Assembly (NCBI GenBank): GCA_038503035.1
Contig: JAVSML010001075.1
Span: forward strand, 62,001 to 126,000
DNA: 64,000 nt
Direction of reading: 5' to 3'
Origin: Crocodylus rhombifer
Lineage: Eukaryota > Chordata > Crocodylia > Crocodylidae
Positions 1 to 9,406 of the stretch are shown here, piece by piece. The translations under genes were made by a program, and so were the position numbers. Each line of letters starts with the position of its first letter. Positions within the stretch are counted from its first letter, which is position 1. Below the pieces are notes generated by a model. The model had not been told where the DNA came from and searched no databases. It was given only the letters and a program-made list of their open reading frames with translations.

Positions 1-143
1 ACATTCTCCTTTAAAAGGAGAAAGGGGGGCAGGGGGAGCTCTGATTTTCCATGATAAAAAAAAACAAAATCAAATGCCAAAATATATAGGTATTTAGAAT
101 TTATTTTATTATAATGATTGAGGCACTGGTAGGACTTCATCCA

Positions 144-1114
144 CTATAAAATCTCATCGGTGAATGTTTGTTCATAACCTTTTTCAAACCTCCCTTTGGT
201 CCTAGACAGTCTCACGTGGTCTCCTTTTCTAAACACAGGTGCTGCTGGTTTTATTTTGAAATAGTCCCCGTACACGGTTTTCCACACCCTTTGAGAGTTT
301 GAGAAGTTCATCTCAACCGGCCTGGTGAACATAGTTCTGTTAAAACTGTGGTTGTAGCTCTTTATAAACTGTGGTAACACATCAATGTAGCGAAAGGTGT
401 TGCAGGCTATAAAATACTTCCACATCTTTGATTTTAATGTTCTATTAAACCCCTCTACCACCGCTGCTTTCACATCACTATTAGTCATGAAATGGTGAAT
501 ATTATACTGTTTTAACAGCTTGCTTAAAGACTTATTTAAAAATTCTTTTCCCCGATCAGTCTGTAATTTTTGAGGTACACGGCCTTCTGTAAAAATGGTT
601 TTAAAGGCCGGGGCTATTTCACCACCTGACTTGTCTCTTAGACCACAGCCCAGGCATACTTTGATAATATGTCTATAGCTGTTAAGATTGAACACCTTCA
701 AGAGTAAATTGGATGCTTATCTTGCTGGGATCCTATGACCCCAGCTGACTTCCTGCCCTTTGGGCAGGGGGCTGGACTCGATGATCTCCCGAGGTCCCTT
801 CCAGCCCTAATGTCTATGAAATAAGATGAACTTAACCCCACCACTGTGCTTGGAAAACTGCTGCATATCCACCAAATCTGCCTGCAATTGCGCATCACTA
901 TCTGAAACAACTGTCTTGTTTCTTTTAAAACGCCTTCTTGCCGGTTTGTGTAGGGTGTAAGTATGCTGATCTGAAAGCCAAGCGGCCACCCCCTTCTGTT
1001 CAGAACCTTATTCTGTCTTTTGGTGGCTTCAAAAAGCGTGTTCACCCCACCAAAACTGCCAGCTTCACCAGGAGAGTAATAAACTTCCTTTAACATAGCC
1101 TCCTGTGTAGACAT
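144..1114 (-). pseudogene. Polinton/adintovirus-like integrase (retroviral-type DDE), broken
   Basis: This is a decayed integrase gene of a large DNA transposon or endogenous DNA virus; such enzymes insert the element into host DNA. On the minus strand the frame opens near 1114 with an N-terminal region (LKEVYYSPGEAGSFGGVNTL). After a frameshift at a G run (plus 988-993) it continues with KPARRRFKRN and the first catalytic aspartate in QADLVDMQ. It is then cut by a short CR1 insert (693-821). It resumes to give the second aspartate (LQTDRGKEF) and the catalytic glutamate (VVEGFNRTLKSKMW), followed by a C-terminal basic tail ending at 144. The pattern matches integrases of the transposon-derived F54H12.3 type known from Mavericks/Polintons and adintoviruses. 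It is non-functional here: one frameshift plus an insertion. A retroviral or Ginger-type origin is less likely because no LTR or pol context is seen. Confidence 0.72.
693..821 (+). mobile_element. CR1 3'-end fragment inserted in the integrase
   Basis: This short piece of a CR1 LINE 3' end lies on the plus strand. It has the characteristic CTTGCTGGGATCCTATGACC block, a GCAGGGGGCTGGACTCGATG block, and a terminal TCTATGAA. It is flanked by TAAGATTGAA (683-692) and TAAGATGAA (822-830), a target-site duplication with one indel. The integrase reading frame breaks at one copy and continues after the other, so the LINE arrived after the viral-type element. Confidence 0.8.
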
Positions 1115-1168
1115 GTCTGGTAACCGCTTCCCCCAACACACACCCACGCTAACACCCTTGTGGTGCAT

Positions 1169-1507
1169 TCAAACGCTTGAGGACAAATTTAAACCATGGC
1201 ACAAAGATACCCTCTTCCAAATTCTCAATGTCTGCTTTGAGGGTCTGGGCTCCTCCATTTGCCTGTTCATTGGATCTTCCTGAACAGGGTCAGGCGTCTC
1301 AAAGAGTCTTTGGGCAAGGGGCCGTGTCTCCTCCTCAAAACTATTTCTATGGTAACGCTTTCTATAAAGCCGTCTCGGGGTTGTAGTGAGTGGCCCTACA
1401 GTGGTTGTGAAAGAATCCATATCCGCCCCTGCTTGCCTTAGCACAGTCTCAGACAAACAGCGTGGTCGCTTGGGAAAGCAGATCAACCTGGTGCGGTTGC
1501 CACCCAA
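1169..1507 (-). CDS. Small arginine-rich ORF between element terminus and integrase
   Basis: An uninterrupted 112-codon minus-strand frame lies upstream of the integrase frame. I do not recognise it. It is rich in Arg, Pro and Thr (for example PRRLYRKRYHRNSFEEETRPL) and has no visible catalytic motif, signal peptide or membrane segment. Its position between the putative terminal repeat and the integrase is where small accessory ORFs could sit in Polinton/adintovirus-like elements. It is the same orientation as the integrase and its stop is about 55 bases from the integrase start. It could equally be a chance frame. Confidence 0.3.
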   Translation of the reverse strand: MGGNRTRLICFPKRPRCLSETVLRQAGADMDSFTTTVGPLTTTPRRLYRKRYHRNSFEEETRPLAQRLFETPDPVQEDPMNRQMEEPRPSKQTLRIWKRVSLCHGLNLSSSV

Positions 1508-1775
1508 ATCCCACCCCCTCTACTCATTCCAATTGGTTCAGCATCACTCTTTGGAGGTCTGAGGCCTCTGAAGCCTCTGCCAATTGGTTGGGGGTGGTGG
1601 GGCAGGTTGTTAGAGGGGTCACACCACCACCCTGCCACCCCACAGACACCTGTCTGGGACCCGATAGGCCATAACTACACCATGTGATCTAGGGAGGTTC
1701 TTGCAGCCTGAGGGGTTGGGCTTTGGGGGTCTGCATGGGCTGTTCTTCTGATGACATGGACCATGTGGTGCTGGT

Positions 1776-1960
1776 GTCACACACCACGTGACTGGGGTGT
1801 GAGGGTGGAGTTGCTGATGTCACACACCACATGACTGGGGGTAGGGGTGGAGTTGCTAATGTCACATACCATGTGACTGGAGGTGGGGGCGGAGTTGCTA
1901 ATGTCACACACCACATGACTGGGGGCAGGGGCAGGGCTGGTGACGTCACACACCATACAA
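1776..1960 (+). repeat. 42-bp tandem array near the element terminus
   Basis: Units starting with GTCAC at 1776, 1819, 1861, 1903 and 1945 give a period of 43, 42, 42 and 42 bases. Each full unit carries a CACATGAC/CACGTGAC-type core followed by a G-rich block and GGAGTTGCTAATG. The last unit contains a palindromic CRE, TGACGTCA, at 1942-1949 or within one base of it. Confidence 0.85.
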
Positions 1961-2051
1961 GGGGAAGGGGGCATGGCTAAGGGGGTGGAGCTTCCGGTCC
2001 CGCCCACCTGTTACATTTGCATCGAAGGGCGGAGAGCCTATATACACTACT
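1941..2051 (-). promoter_or_regulatory. Putative terminal repeat of the DNA-virus-like element with a cluster of factor sites
   Basis: Within about 110 bases there is a CRE-like TGACGTCA, an Ets/GABP-type site (ACCGGAAG on the minus strand, 1991-1998), GC boxes (2000-2005 and 2027-2032), an octamer (ATGCAAAT on the minus strand, 2015-2022) and a TATATA stretch (2038-2044). Read on the minus strand, the tract begins 5'-AGTAGTG at 2051, consistent with the 5'-AG termini reported for Polintons. Octamer, GC-box, Ets and ATF sites are the classes of site known at adenovirus left ends. The partner terminal repeat is outside the window, so the boundary is inference. Confidence 0.4.
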
Positions 2052-2515
2052 TAGGTTCATTACAGCAGCCTGCCCTCACTGGTACAAAATGTAGAAACTG
2101 CTAGGATGTGAACTGCTACAAAGGCTGACACTGCAATCAAGAGTTCATTTAAATTGTATGGGCTAGATTCATCTTGAGATACAGGCATTGGCTATGAGCA
2201 GCATCTGTGAGACCACGGTGTACAGTGATGGCTCTGGTGTTGGACCTAGCCATGGAACCTAAGATTTTAATCAAGAAATAGGTTCAGATGGAGGCTAGCC
2301 ATTTCTGTCTCTCCTGGATACTTACATAGTAGCCTTTACCACCATACCCCTCTCCCCTGGTGCCTCAATCTTTAACACAGTTACTCTCACAACGTTATCT
2401 GTGAGACAGAGAAGCAAAGTAACTTGTACATGGTCAGTCATTCAATTTAAGAAAGAACAGAGATGTAGAAACCAGCTCTATCACTGTAAGAAGAAATGTT
2501 CAGTGTCTGTTTTTA
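2052..2515. other. Unassigned stretch
   Basis: AT-moderate single-copy-looking sequence lies between the putative viral element end and the CR1 3' end. I see no gene, repeat unit or RNA here. Confidence 0.5.
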
Positions 2516-3217
2516 GATTCATAGAGTCGGAAGGGACCTCAGGGGGCCTTGGCAGTCAAGAAAAGAGTCACCAACCCTGGGGTCATGTGATCCCAGCCAG
2601 GTGACTGTCCAGTCTCTTCTTGAAGACCCCCAAGGATGGGGCGAGCACCACCTCCCTTGGGAGCCCATTCCAGATTCTGGCAACCCTGACTGTGAAGAAC
2701 TTTTTCCTAATGTCCAGCCTAAGCCTTCTCTCTAGTAGCTTATTATGGTCATTGATCCTTGTCATTCCAGGAGATGCCCCAGTGAACAGATCATCGCCTA
2801 CTTCATGTTGCTCTCCCCTTATGAATCTGTCCATCACCACAAGGTCTCCTCTCAGCCTTCTCTTGGAGAGGCTGAAGAGGTTAAGGTCCCTTAGCCTTTC
2901 CTCATAGGGCCTTCCCTGAAGGCCTTTAATCAGGCAAGAGTCTCTTCTTTGGACCCTCTCCAGGTTGTCCGCCTCCCGCTTGCACTACAGCACCCAGAAC
3001 TGAACACACTACTCCAGCTGTGGTCTGACCAGCGCCACATAGAGGGGGAGAATCATTTCCCTGGACCTGTTTGTGAAGCACCTACGGATGAAAACAAGGT
3101 GCAATTGGCTCTGCCAACTGTGTCATCACATTGGCGACTCATGTTCATCCTGGAGTCAACAGTGACTCCAAGATCTTTTTCTGCCTCAGTGGAGCTGAGA
3201 AGGTCGCCCCCTAGCCT

Positions 3218-3997
3218 CTAGGTATGATGGCAGTTCTTCTTCCCTAGATGCAATACCTTGCACTTGTTCTTATTGAACTGCATCCTGTTGCTCTCTGCCC
3301 ACTTCCCTAACCTGTCTAGGTCAGCCTGGATCCGGTTCCTCCACTCCAGCGTGTTAGCTGCACCCCATAATTTTGTGTCATCTGCAAATTTGGACAGGAT
3401 GCTTCCCACCCCCTCATCCAGATCACTGATGAACAAGTTGAACAGCACCAGCCCCAGAACTGAGCCCTGAGGAACTCCACTGCCCACATCTTTCCAAGTT
3501 GACATCGACCCATCCACTACCACCCTCTGAGTGCGACCCTTGAGCCAATTTGCTACCCAATCTACTATGTAATCATCCAAGGCAAATCCCCTCAGTTTAT
3601 TTATAAGGATGGTACGGGATACCTTGTCAAAGGCATTCCTGACATCCAGGTAGATAACATCCACCTGGACTCCTGCATCTAAACAACTGGTGGCCTTGTC
3701 ATAAAAGGAAACTAGGTTAGTCAGGCAGGACCTGCCTGCTAAAAGCCCACGTTGGTTACCCCTCTGCACATTAGCCAGCGGGCTCCCACAGATGTGCTCC
3801 TTGATCATTTTTTCTACGATTTTCCCAGGGATAGAGGTAAGGCTGAATGGTCTATAGTTCCCCGGGTTCTCCTTCCTCCCCTTCGTAAAGATTGAGATGA
3901 CATTAGCCCTCTTCCAATCCTCCGGAACCTGACCCAAGCACCATGAGCGCTCATATGTCCTTGCCAGTGGATCAGCTATGACCCTTTCATTACCCAT
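3218..3997 (-). pseudogene. CR1 ORF2 reverse transcriptase core
   Basis: A 259-codon open stretch holds the finger and palm of a CR1-clade reverse transcriptase. It shows RPFSLTSIPGKIVEKMI (motif before the palm), DVRNAFDKVS (motif A with the catalytic aspartate), GVPQGSVLGLVLFNLFISDL (motif B) and FADDTKLW (the catalytic FADD box, motif C), then the thumb-side LGKWAESNRMQFN. It copies LINE RNA into DNA at the target nick. The frame lacks the endonuclease and its continuation lies in other frames, so the element cannot move itself. Confidence 0.93.
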
Positions 3998-4365
3998 GGG
4001 GGGAGTCCCTCTGGTCCCAGTGATTTGAATACATCCAGTCCCTCCAAGTGCCTTTTTACCCTGTTGACACTGACCGTCGGTCGACTGATGTTCCCTTTGT
4101 TGGTGTCCATGATGTATGTTGAGGATTTGTCTAGATTCCCATTTAAGACAGGGACAAAAAGCTCATTGAAGAGCTCTGCCTTTTCCCTGCTTTCTGTCAC
4201 TAAGCCCCCCTGCCTGTCCTGTATGGGTCCTATGCTACCCCGCACCCACTTTTTGCTCCCAACATACCTAAAGAAGGGCTTTTTATTGTCCTTAATTCCT
4301 GACACTAGCCTGAGTTCTAGAGTTGCCTTGGCCTTCCAGACTGACTCCCTCCAGGGGCAGGCCAA
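3976..4365 (-). pseudogene. CR1 ORF2 linker between endonuclease and reverse transcriptase
   Basis: This minus-strand frame encodes the segment that precedes the RT in CR1 ORF2, including FFRYVGSKKW, GPIQDRQGGLVTESREKAEL and ELFVPVLNGN. It overlaps the RT core frame by about 20 bases in a different frame, so a frameshift separates the two parts. The same region is found again in the CR1 fragment at 55533-55775. Confidence 0.85.
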
Positions 4366-4920
4366 ATAAGTATACTCTTCTTTGCTAGCTACCGCCTGCT
4401 TCCACTTCCTGTACGCCTCTTTTTTTGCCCTTAAGGTATCTTGGATGCCCCTGGTTAGCTAAACGGGCTTGCTGGCCCCCCTGTCCCCTTTCCTCAGCCA
4501 TGGGATTGACTCACTCTGAGCCAAAGAATGATTTCCATGAGGAATGTCCACCCATCCTGGACCCTCAACACATCTAAGTTCTTAGCTCCTAGCACCTGCT
4601 AACCAATCCCCTGAGTCTATTAAAGTCAGCTTTTTTAAAGTTTAACACCCGTGCCACGCTGGGTATAATGCCCACCCTTCGCTGGATAGTGAGTGTTATC
4701 ATTTGGTGATCGCTGTTCCCTAAGTTGCCTTGAATTCACAGGTCCCCACCAGGTCATCCCCTGTGGCCAACACCAAGCTGAGCAAGGCGTTGCCCCTGGT
4801 GGGACACCTTACCTCCTATGCTAGGCAGAGGTCTGAATGCAGGTTAAGAACCTGCGAGAGCAGTTAGATCTAGCAGACTTCTCCTCCCAGTATATGTCTG
4901 GGTAGTTAAGGTCCCCCATG

Positions 4921-4964
4921 ACTACCATATCTCTAGACCTCACATGGTCTAGAGATATGGTAGT
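4921..4964. repeat. Perfect 19-bp inverted repeat at the CR1 5' edge
   Basis: Left arm 4921-4939 and right arm 4946-4964 are exact reverse complements, separated by a 6-base loop (4940-4945). The inner arm is within recognisable CR1 endonuclease sequence. The outer arm ends where CR1 similarity ends. Confidence 0.95.
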
Positions 4965-5012
4965 TTTGTTACAGATCAGGATACAATACACTCTCCTTCC
5001 AAAACCTGCTGC

Positions 5013-5088
5013 TACCTAACTAGGGACTTGAACCCTGGACCCTCAGATTAAAAGTCTGATGCTCAACTAACTGGGTAGCTACTCAGGC
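5013..5088 (-). tRNA. tRNA-Lys(UUU)-like relic
   Basis: On the minus strand the anticodon region ATCAGACTTTTAATCTGA and the T arm CAGGGTTCAAGTCCCT match eukaryotic tRNA-Lys with anticodon TTT. A box-A-like TAGCTACCCAGTTAGTTGAGC lies upstream at the right distance. The total is about 76 nt. The acceptor stem pairs only partly (GCCTGAG with GTTAGGT) and the last T-stem pair is lost, so it is probably a pseudogene or the head of a tRNA-derived SINE rather than a working gene. Confidence 0.7.
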
Positions 5089-5533
5089 TCCTTCATTCTG
5101 TAACCACAATACACTGTACTCTCTTCAACAGCATAGCCTCGAGACTGAAAAAAATGTTCTTCCTTATCCAAATGTAATATAAACAATGACAGTTAAGTGC
5201 ATGACACTGTCAGCACTGTGATGTTCACAACCACAAAATTGACTGGCTTCTTCATGTTACAAGGCTTCAGAAAGACCCCCTATGACAGCCGCATCCCATT
5301 CATCTTTTCTATGAAGTTAACCAGGATATTACATTTATTACTTTACAAAATACTGTGGATGAAGGTTGCTTTGCACTTAATCAACATTAAGTGACATTTG
5401 TTACAATGTAAGGTCATAAATTGGGACTAGCCTTGTTTATGCATGTCTGCAAGTACACTGGGACGGACATCTGTAAGTACATGTACTTAAGAGTTGTAGG
5501 CTTGATGTAGAAATTCCTGGGGAGTATCTACAG

Positions 5534-5695
5534 CAGTGGTTCCCAACCTTTGTTACCTTGAGGCACCCCCCAGTTGCCTCAAGTCCCTCCTCAGAAAATG
5601 CCACTTCTTCATTTTCATTTGTTTTTTGGACTACAGTAAAATACTAGAGCAATTCTTCTGTTACAAAGAACTCAGAAGGACCACAACAGGCAAGA
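5534..5695 (+). mobile_element. hAT-like DNA transposon fragment (CAGTGGTTCCCAACC terminus)
   Basis: It begins with the hAT-style terminal motif CAGTGGTTCCCAACC and continues through GGCACCCCCC and GAAAATGCC. Both are shared with the near-complete copy at 54670-54950 and the inverted copy at 57600-57751. Only the left half is preserved here. Confidence 0.65.
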
Positions 5696-5698
5696 ATG

Positions 5699-5800
5699 TT
5701 TTTCACAGAAAAGTAGGGCTGGAAGAGACCTTCACCTAATCCAACCCCCTGCCTGAGGCAGGATCAGCCCTATCCAAACCATCCCATACAAACCATAATC
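5699..5800 (-). mobile_element. Old CR1 3' end, first piece
   Basis: The reverse complement of a bird/turtle-type CR1 3' end (GTAGGGCTGGAAGAGACCTT, then CCCCCTGCCTGAGGCAGGA, then CCAAACCATCCCA). The continuation of the same consensus is found at 7417-7526 and 9671 onward, so this copy was split by later insertions. Confidence 0.75.
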
Positions 5801-6297
5801 TGAATTCTACATAAGACCACTCTCAATTCTGAAACAACACAGACCTCACACCTTAACCTGCCACAGGCAAAGCAGGAGACCCACAGCTGCCAATGTCCTG
5901 CTTCTATTAAATGTCCTCAATATAGGCTCAAGAGATCCTGGGTAGAGCTCCCCGACTCCGATACAGAAGAAGGCAACCTCCCACCCCCTGTCCCAACCAA
6001 TCTGACCAGGGGGTAAAATTATTTCCTAACCCCAAATGTGTGATCACTTAAGTCAGACCCTGAGGGGAGTGGCAAGACTCTCTACCCAGAAGCCTCTGGC
6101 TTTTTTTCCCAGCAGGCACATCAGCACAGCCCAAACCAAGTCCCCACCCTTGGCAGTAGCCAACACCCAATGCTTCTGAGGAAGGCTTAAAATACCCTGA
6201 CATATGTAGTGGAAAGGGGGGCGGAGGAGGAGTACTAGCAAAGCCCAGAGCCATATGAAAAACATATAGTAGAACACAGGCATAGGTACACATACAT
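5801..6297. mobile_element. Decayed LINE-related sequence
   Basis: The block around 5925-6080 (CTCAAGAGATCC, GGTAAAATTATTTCCTAACC, GGGGCAAG-like) resembles 9790-9950 and is probably another segment of an old CR1/L3-like LINE in minus orientation. No reading frame can be supported. Confidence 0.45.
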
Positions 6298-7416
6298 CAG
6301 GGGTGGGCACAATACAGCTTGTAGGCCAGATCCGGCCTGCAGAGCAATTTTGGACAGCCCACAATGGGGCCCTTGGCTCTGCCTGGCCCAGGCACGGGGG
6401 CAGGCCATGGCATGTGCCTGATATGCAGCAGGGCTGGGGTGGTACAGCTGCCAGACTCCATTTCCTGGCAGTGGCTCTATCAGTTGCCACCAGATCCAGC
6501 CCTGATGCTCAGGCACCCTAGCCATCCTTCCTGCACCCACCACCAAGGGTGGGACCCACATGGGGAGGACACTTGGGATGGGGCCATGGGCCGGCAGAAA
6601 ATGGTGTTTGGGAGCAGGACACGTTAGTGGGGCCAGGGGGATCCTGGGATCTTGAGCCGGTGACAATGCGGTACTGCGATAGAGCCACAATGGACTCAGT
6701 GCATGTCCCTGCCCACAGAATGAGGGCTCTGCCCTAGCCCTGCACTGCCTCTGCCCCAAGATCCCAGGGTCTCCACAGAGACCAACCAGGAGCTATGCAG
6801 GCAGGGTGCTTCGCTGGTTGGATGTAATTGGAGCATGGAGCTCCCAGCTGGCTTCCATGGAGACCCCAGGATCTTGGGGTGGTGACAGTATAGGGCAGGG
6901 GCAGAGCCCTGGTTCTGCGGGCAGGATTCTCCACCAAGTGCATCACAGCACTGCCCTGGCTCTGGCCCTGACCTTGCATTGTCACCATCCCGGGGTCTCC
7001 ATGGAGCCTGGCCAGGAGCCATGCAGGCAGGGTAGGCAGCTGGGTGGGCAGGGAGTCATATCCAGAGCTGGGATTTTGGCATGGTGAAAGCACAGAGCCC
7101 CAGCTAGGGCAGAACCACCATTTGTTCCCTGTACGTCCGTGCCAATGGAACCCATGCCCATCACAGGGGCGTGTGAGCAGCAGATCGCAGCTGTGCCCCA
7201 AGCCCTGGCCCCACACTGTCACTGCCCCACATCCACACTCCATGATCCGGGCCTCACCTGCTCCCCCGCTCCTGAACACTGGTCCTAGTCTGCCTGCGGC
7301 CCCATCCCACATAAGGAGTTTCGGTGAGTTGTTGTGCAGGCGAGAGAGGCGGGGGTGCTGACCCAGCCTCAACAAATTCCCTGTGGCCCATGGGCCCAAA
7401 TAATTGCGCACCTCTG
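6298..7416. mobile_element. hAT-like non-autonomous DNA transposon, GC-rich, with palindromic interior
   Basis: The left terminus CAGGGGTGGGCACAATA (6298) and the right terminus TGCGCACCTCTG (ending 7416) are inverted relatives, typical of hAT elements. Flanking octamers ACATACAT and ATCTACGT agree at five of eight positions, so the target duplication is weak. The interior has no transposase. It contains GC-rich blocks (CCCCAAGATCCCAGGGTCTCC and relatives) repeated in both orientations around about 6815. The long reading frames here on both strands are by-products of base composition. Confidence 0.65.
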
Positions 7417-7526
7417 ATCTACGTCATTCCCAAGCAGTGGCTATCCAACCTCTTCTTAAAAGCCTCAGTGACAGAGAGTCCACAGCTCCCCTAGGCAGTC
7501 TGCTCCCCTGCCTCGCTGTTCTAATA
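7417..7526 (-). mobile_element. Old CR1 3' end, second piece
   Basis: CTATCCAACCTCTTCTTAAA and the following CAGAGAGTCCACAGCTCCCC follow the CR1 consensus directly after the part preserved at 5699-5800. The consensus is then broken by the Harbinger-like element and continues at 9671 (TTAGTGAAGAAGTTTACC). Confidence 0.7.
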
Positions 7527-8657
7527 GGCTAGGGACAGACATTACACATAAACCAGCTTAAGTGGTCAGAAACTGGTTTAAACCTGTAACAGAACAGATG
7601 TTCAGTGCACATAAACCCGTTTGAAGATGGCTAAAACTGGCTTGAGATAAACCTGGTTGAATGTAGTACCAGACTGATCTGTCTTAAACTGGTTAATGCA
7701 ACGTCTGTCCCAGACCCCTTGCTGGTTTCAGATAAACCAGACTCCCCCAGCATGCTCTCTGGGCTGGGAGGAGCTCTCTGCTCCACAGCAGGGCTGGCCC
7801 CTCTCCTCTGCTCCCTAGCTGCAGCTCCAGCAGAGACTGCAGGCGTCTGCCTGCTCCCCCTCCCAGTCCCGTCTGCCTTTACAGACACCTCTCAGCATTA
7901 GCTAGCAGACCACATGCTGGCTACGGTCCGTCTGTCCTGTAGCAGATGGGACAAAAGCAGAATCAACAGGTAGCTGATTATGTCCCTCTGTTGTTTTCTT
8001 AATGGAGTGATAAACACTGTTATAAATTCTCTGCTGCCTGTTCAGAAGGGGGAGGGGAACCCTAATCAGTGTCCTGCTGGGTCCTGGCCATGCCCCCCTC
8101 AGCTCAGCACTGGAAATGAAGGGAGGGCTGCTCTAGTGCCCCCCAGCTTCTGGCCTGAGCCACTGCAGGCATGTGCCTGCATGTCTGGGATGTCTTTGCA
8201 CTTACAAACTGATTTTGCCAACCAGGTTAGACTAACCTGCAAAGATTGAATCAATTCAGACTCAGGCTTTTGTAATGTGGTCCCCATTCACAAGAAGGGG
8301 AGTTATAGGCCAGTCAGTCTTACCTTGGTCCTTGGGAAGACCCTTGAGAAAATTATCAAGGAGCATATCTCCAAGGGGAGGTAATGCTCAGGGGCAACCA
8401 ACATGGGTTTATTGAGGGCAGGTCCAGCCTGACTAACCTGGTTTCTTTTTATGATCAGGTCACAAAGTCCCTGGACAAGGGTGCTGGGGTAGATGTCGTC
8501 CACCTGGACTTCAAGAAGTCCTTTGACAGTTTCCCACCACATTCTCTTAAAAAAAAATTTGGTGACTTGGCATTGATGCCTACAGTCAGATGGGTGGCTA
8601 ATTGACTAGATGGTAGCACCCAGACACTGGTAGGGGTCATTTTCGACCTGGAGGGAT

Positions 8658-9089
8658 GTGGGCAGTGGAGTCCCCCAGGGCTTGGTCCTGGCACCTGTAC
8701 TGTTCAACATCTTCATCAGTGATCTGGATGTGGGTCTGGAAAGCACACTGTCCAAATTCACTGATAACACCAAGTTGTGGGGCAAGGTGGGCATGCTGGA
8801 GGGGAGAGACAAAATCCAACTAGATCTAGACAGGTTGCAGAGGTGGGCGAATGAGAATAGGATGGAATTCAACACACACAAGTGCAAGGTGCTGCATCTA
8901 GGGGGAAGGAACCAGCAACACACCTATAGGCTGGGGAACACCCTTGTCAACACGTGGCAGAAAGGGATCTTGGCGGCTCATGTTCATCCTGGAGCCAACA
9001 ATAACTCCAATTGGAGGAAGGTGTCAGGTAGGCCCACCGCACCTTGTCATGTATCTACAGCTGCATCACAAGCAGGTCCAGGGAAGTGA
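8658..9089 (+). pseudogene. CR1 ORF2 RT palm fragment with mutated catalytic box
   Basis: A 143-codon open stretch of the CR1 at 8279-9654. It includes RT motif B (GVPQGLVLAPVLFNIFISDL) and the thumb-side LQRWANENRMEFNTHKCKVLHL. The second aspartate of the catalytic FADD box is retained but the first is lost (FTDN), which would abolish polymerase activity even if the frame were restored. Confidence 0.85.
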
Positions 9090-9406
9090 TCCTTCCTCTC
9101 TATGCCGCATTGGTCAGGCCACAGTTGGAGTACTGCATCCACTTCTGGGCACCGCACTTCAAAAGGGATGTGGCTAGCACTGAGAGGGTCCAGAAGAGGG
9201 CCACTCGCATAATCAAGGGGCAGCAGGGCAGGCCCTACGAAGAGAGGCTAAATGGCCTGAACCTATTCAGCCTCCACAAGAGAAAGGTGAGAGGGGATCT
9301 GGTGGACTTTTACAAGCTCACCAGGGGGAGCATCAGGAATTGGGGAAGGCTCTGTTCCCCGGGGCAGCACCCAGGGTTACTAGGAATAACGGCCACAAAT
9401 TGTTAG
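9044..9406 (+). pseudogene. CR1 ORF2 C-terminal region
   Basis: The frame carries the conserved C-terminal CR1 segment: PLYAALVRPQLEYCIHFWAP, RVQKRATRIIKGQQGRPYEE and LNGLNLFSLHKRKVRGDLVD. It overlaps the palm fragment in another frame, showing a frameshift. The same region is present in the CR1 copies at 24926-25426 and 62784-63407. Confidence 0.88.

Larger units (their letters stand above)
2516..4964 (-). mobile_element. CR1 LINE, 5'-truncated, about 2.4 kb
   Basis: A minus-strand CR1 retrotransposon. Its 3' end is at 2516, where the plus strand reads ATTCATAGAGTCGGAAGGGAC, the reverse complement of the CR1 tail. It carries the reverse transcriptase and, at its 5' edge, a remnant of the endonuclease domain (GDLNYPDIYW-like, around 4890-4920). 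The RT frame is open over 3218-3997, with N-terminal RT frames at 3976-4365. Several stops and shifts make it dead. The 5' edge is a perfect foldback (listed separately). Confidence 0.92.

Noticed and set aside
1689..2007. Repetitive Pro/Cys-Val-Thr-rich minus-strand frames
   Set aside because: They are translations of the 42-bp tandem array; a unit length divisible by three keeps the frame open.
6048..7411. Frames up to 225 codons on both strands
   Set aside because: Inside the GC-rich interior of a hAT-like element; no transposase motif.
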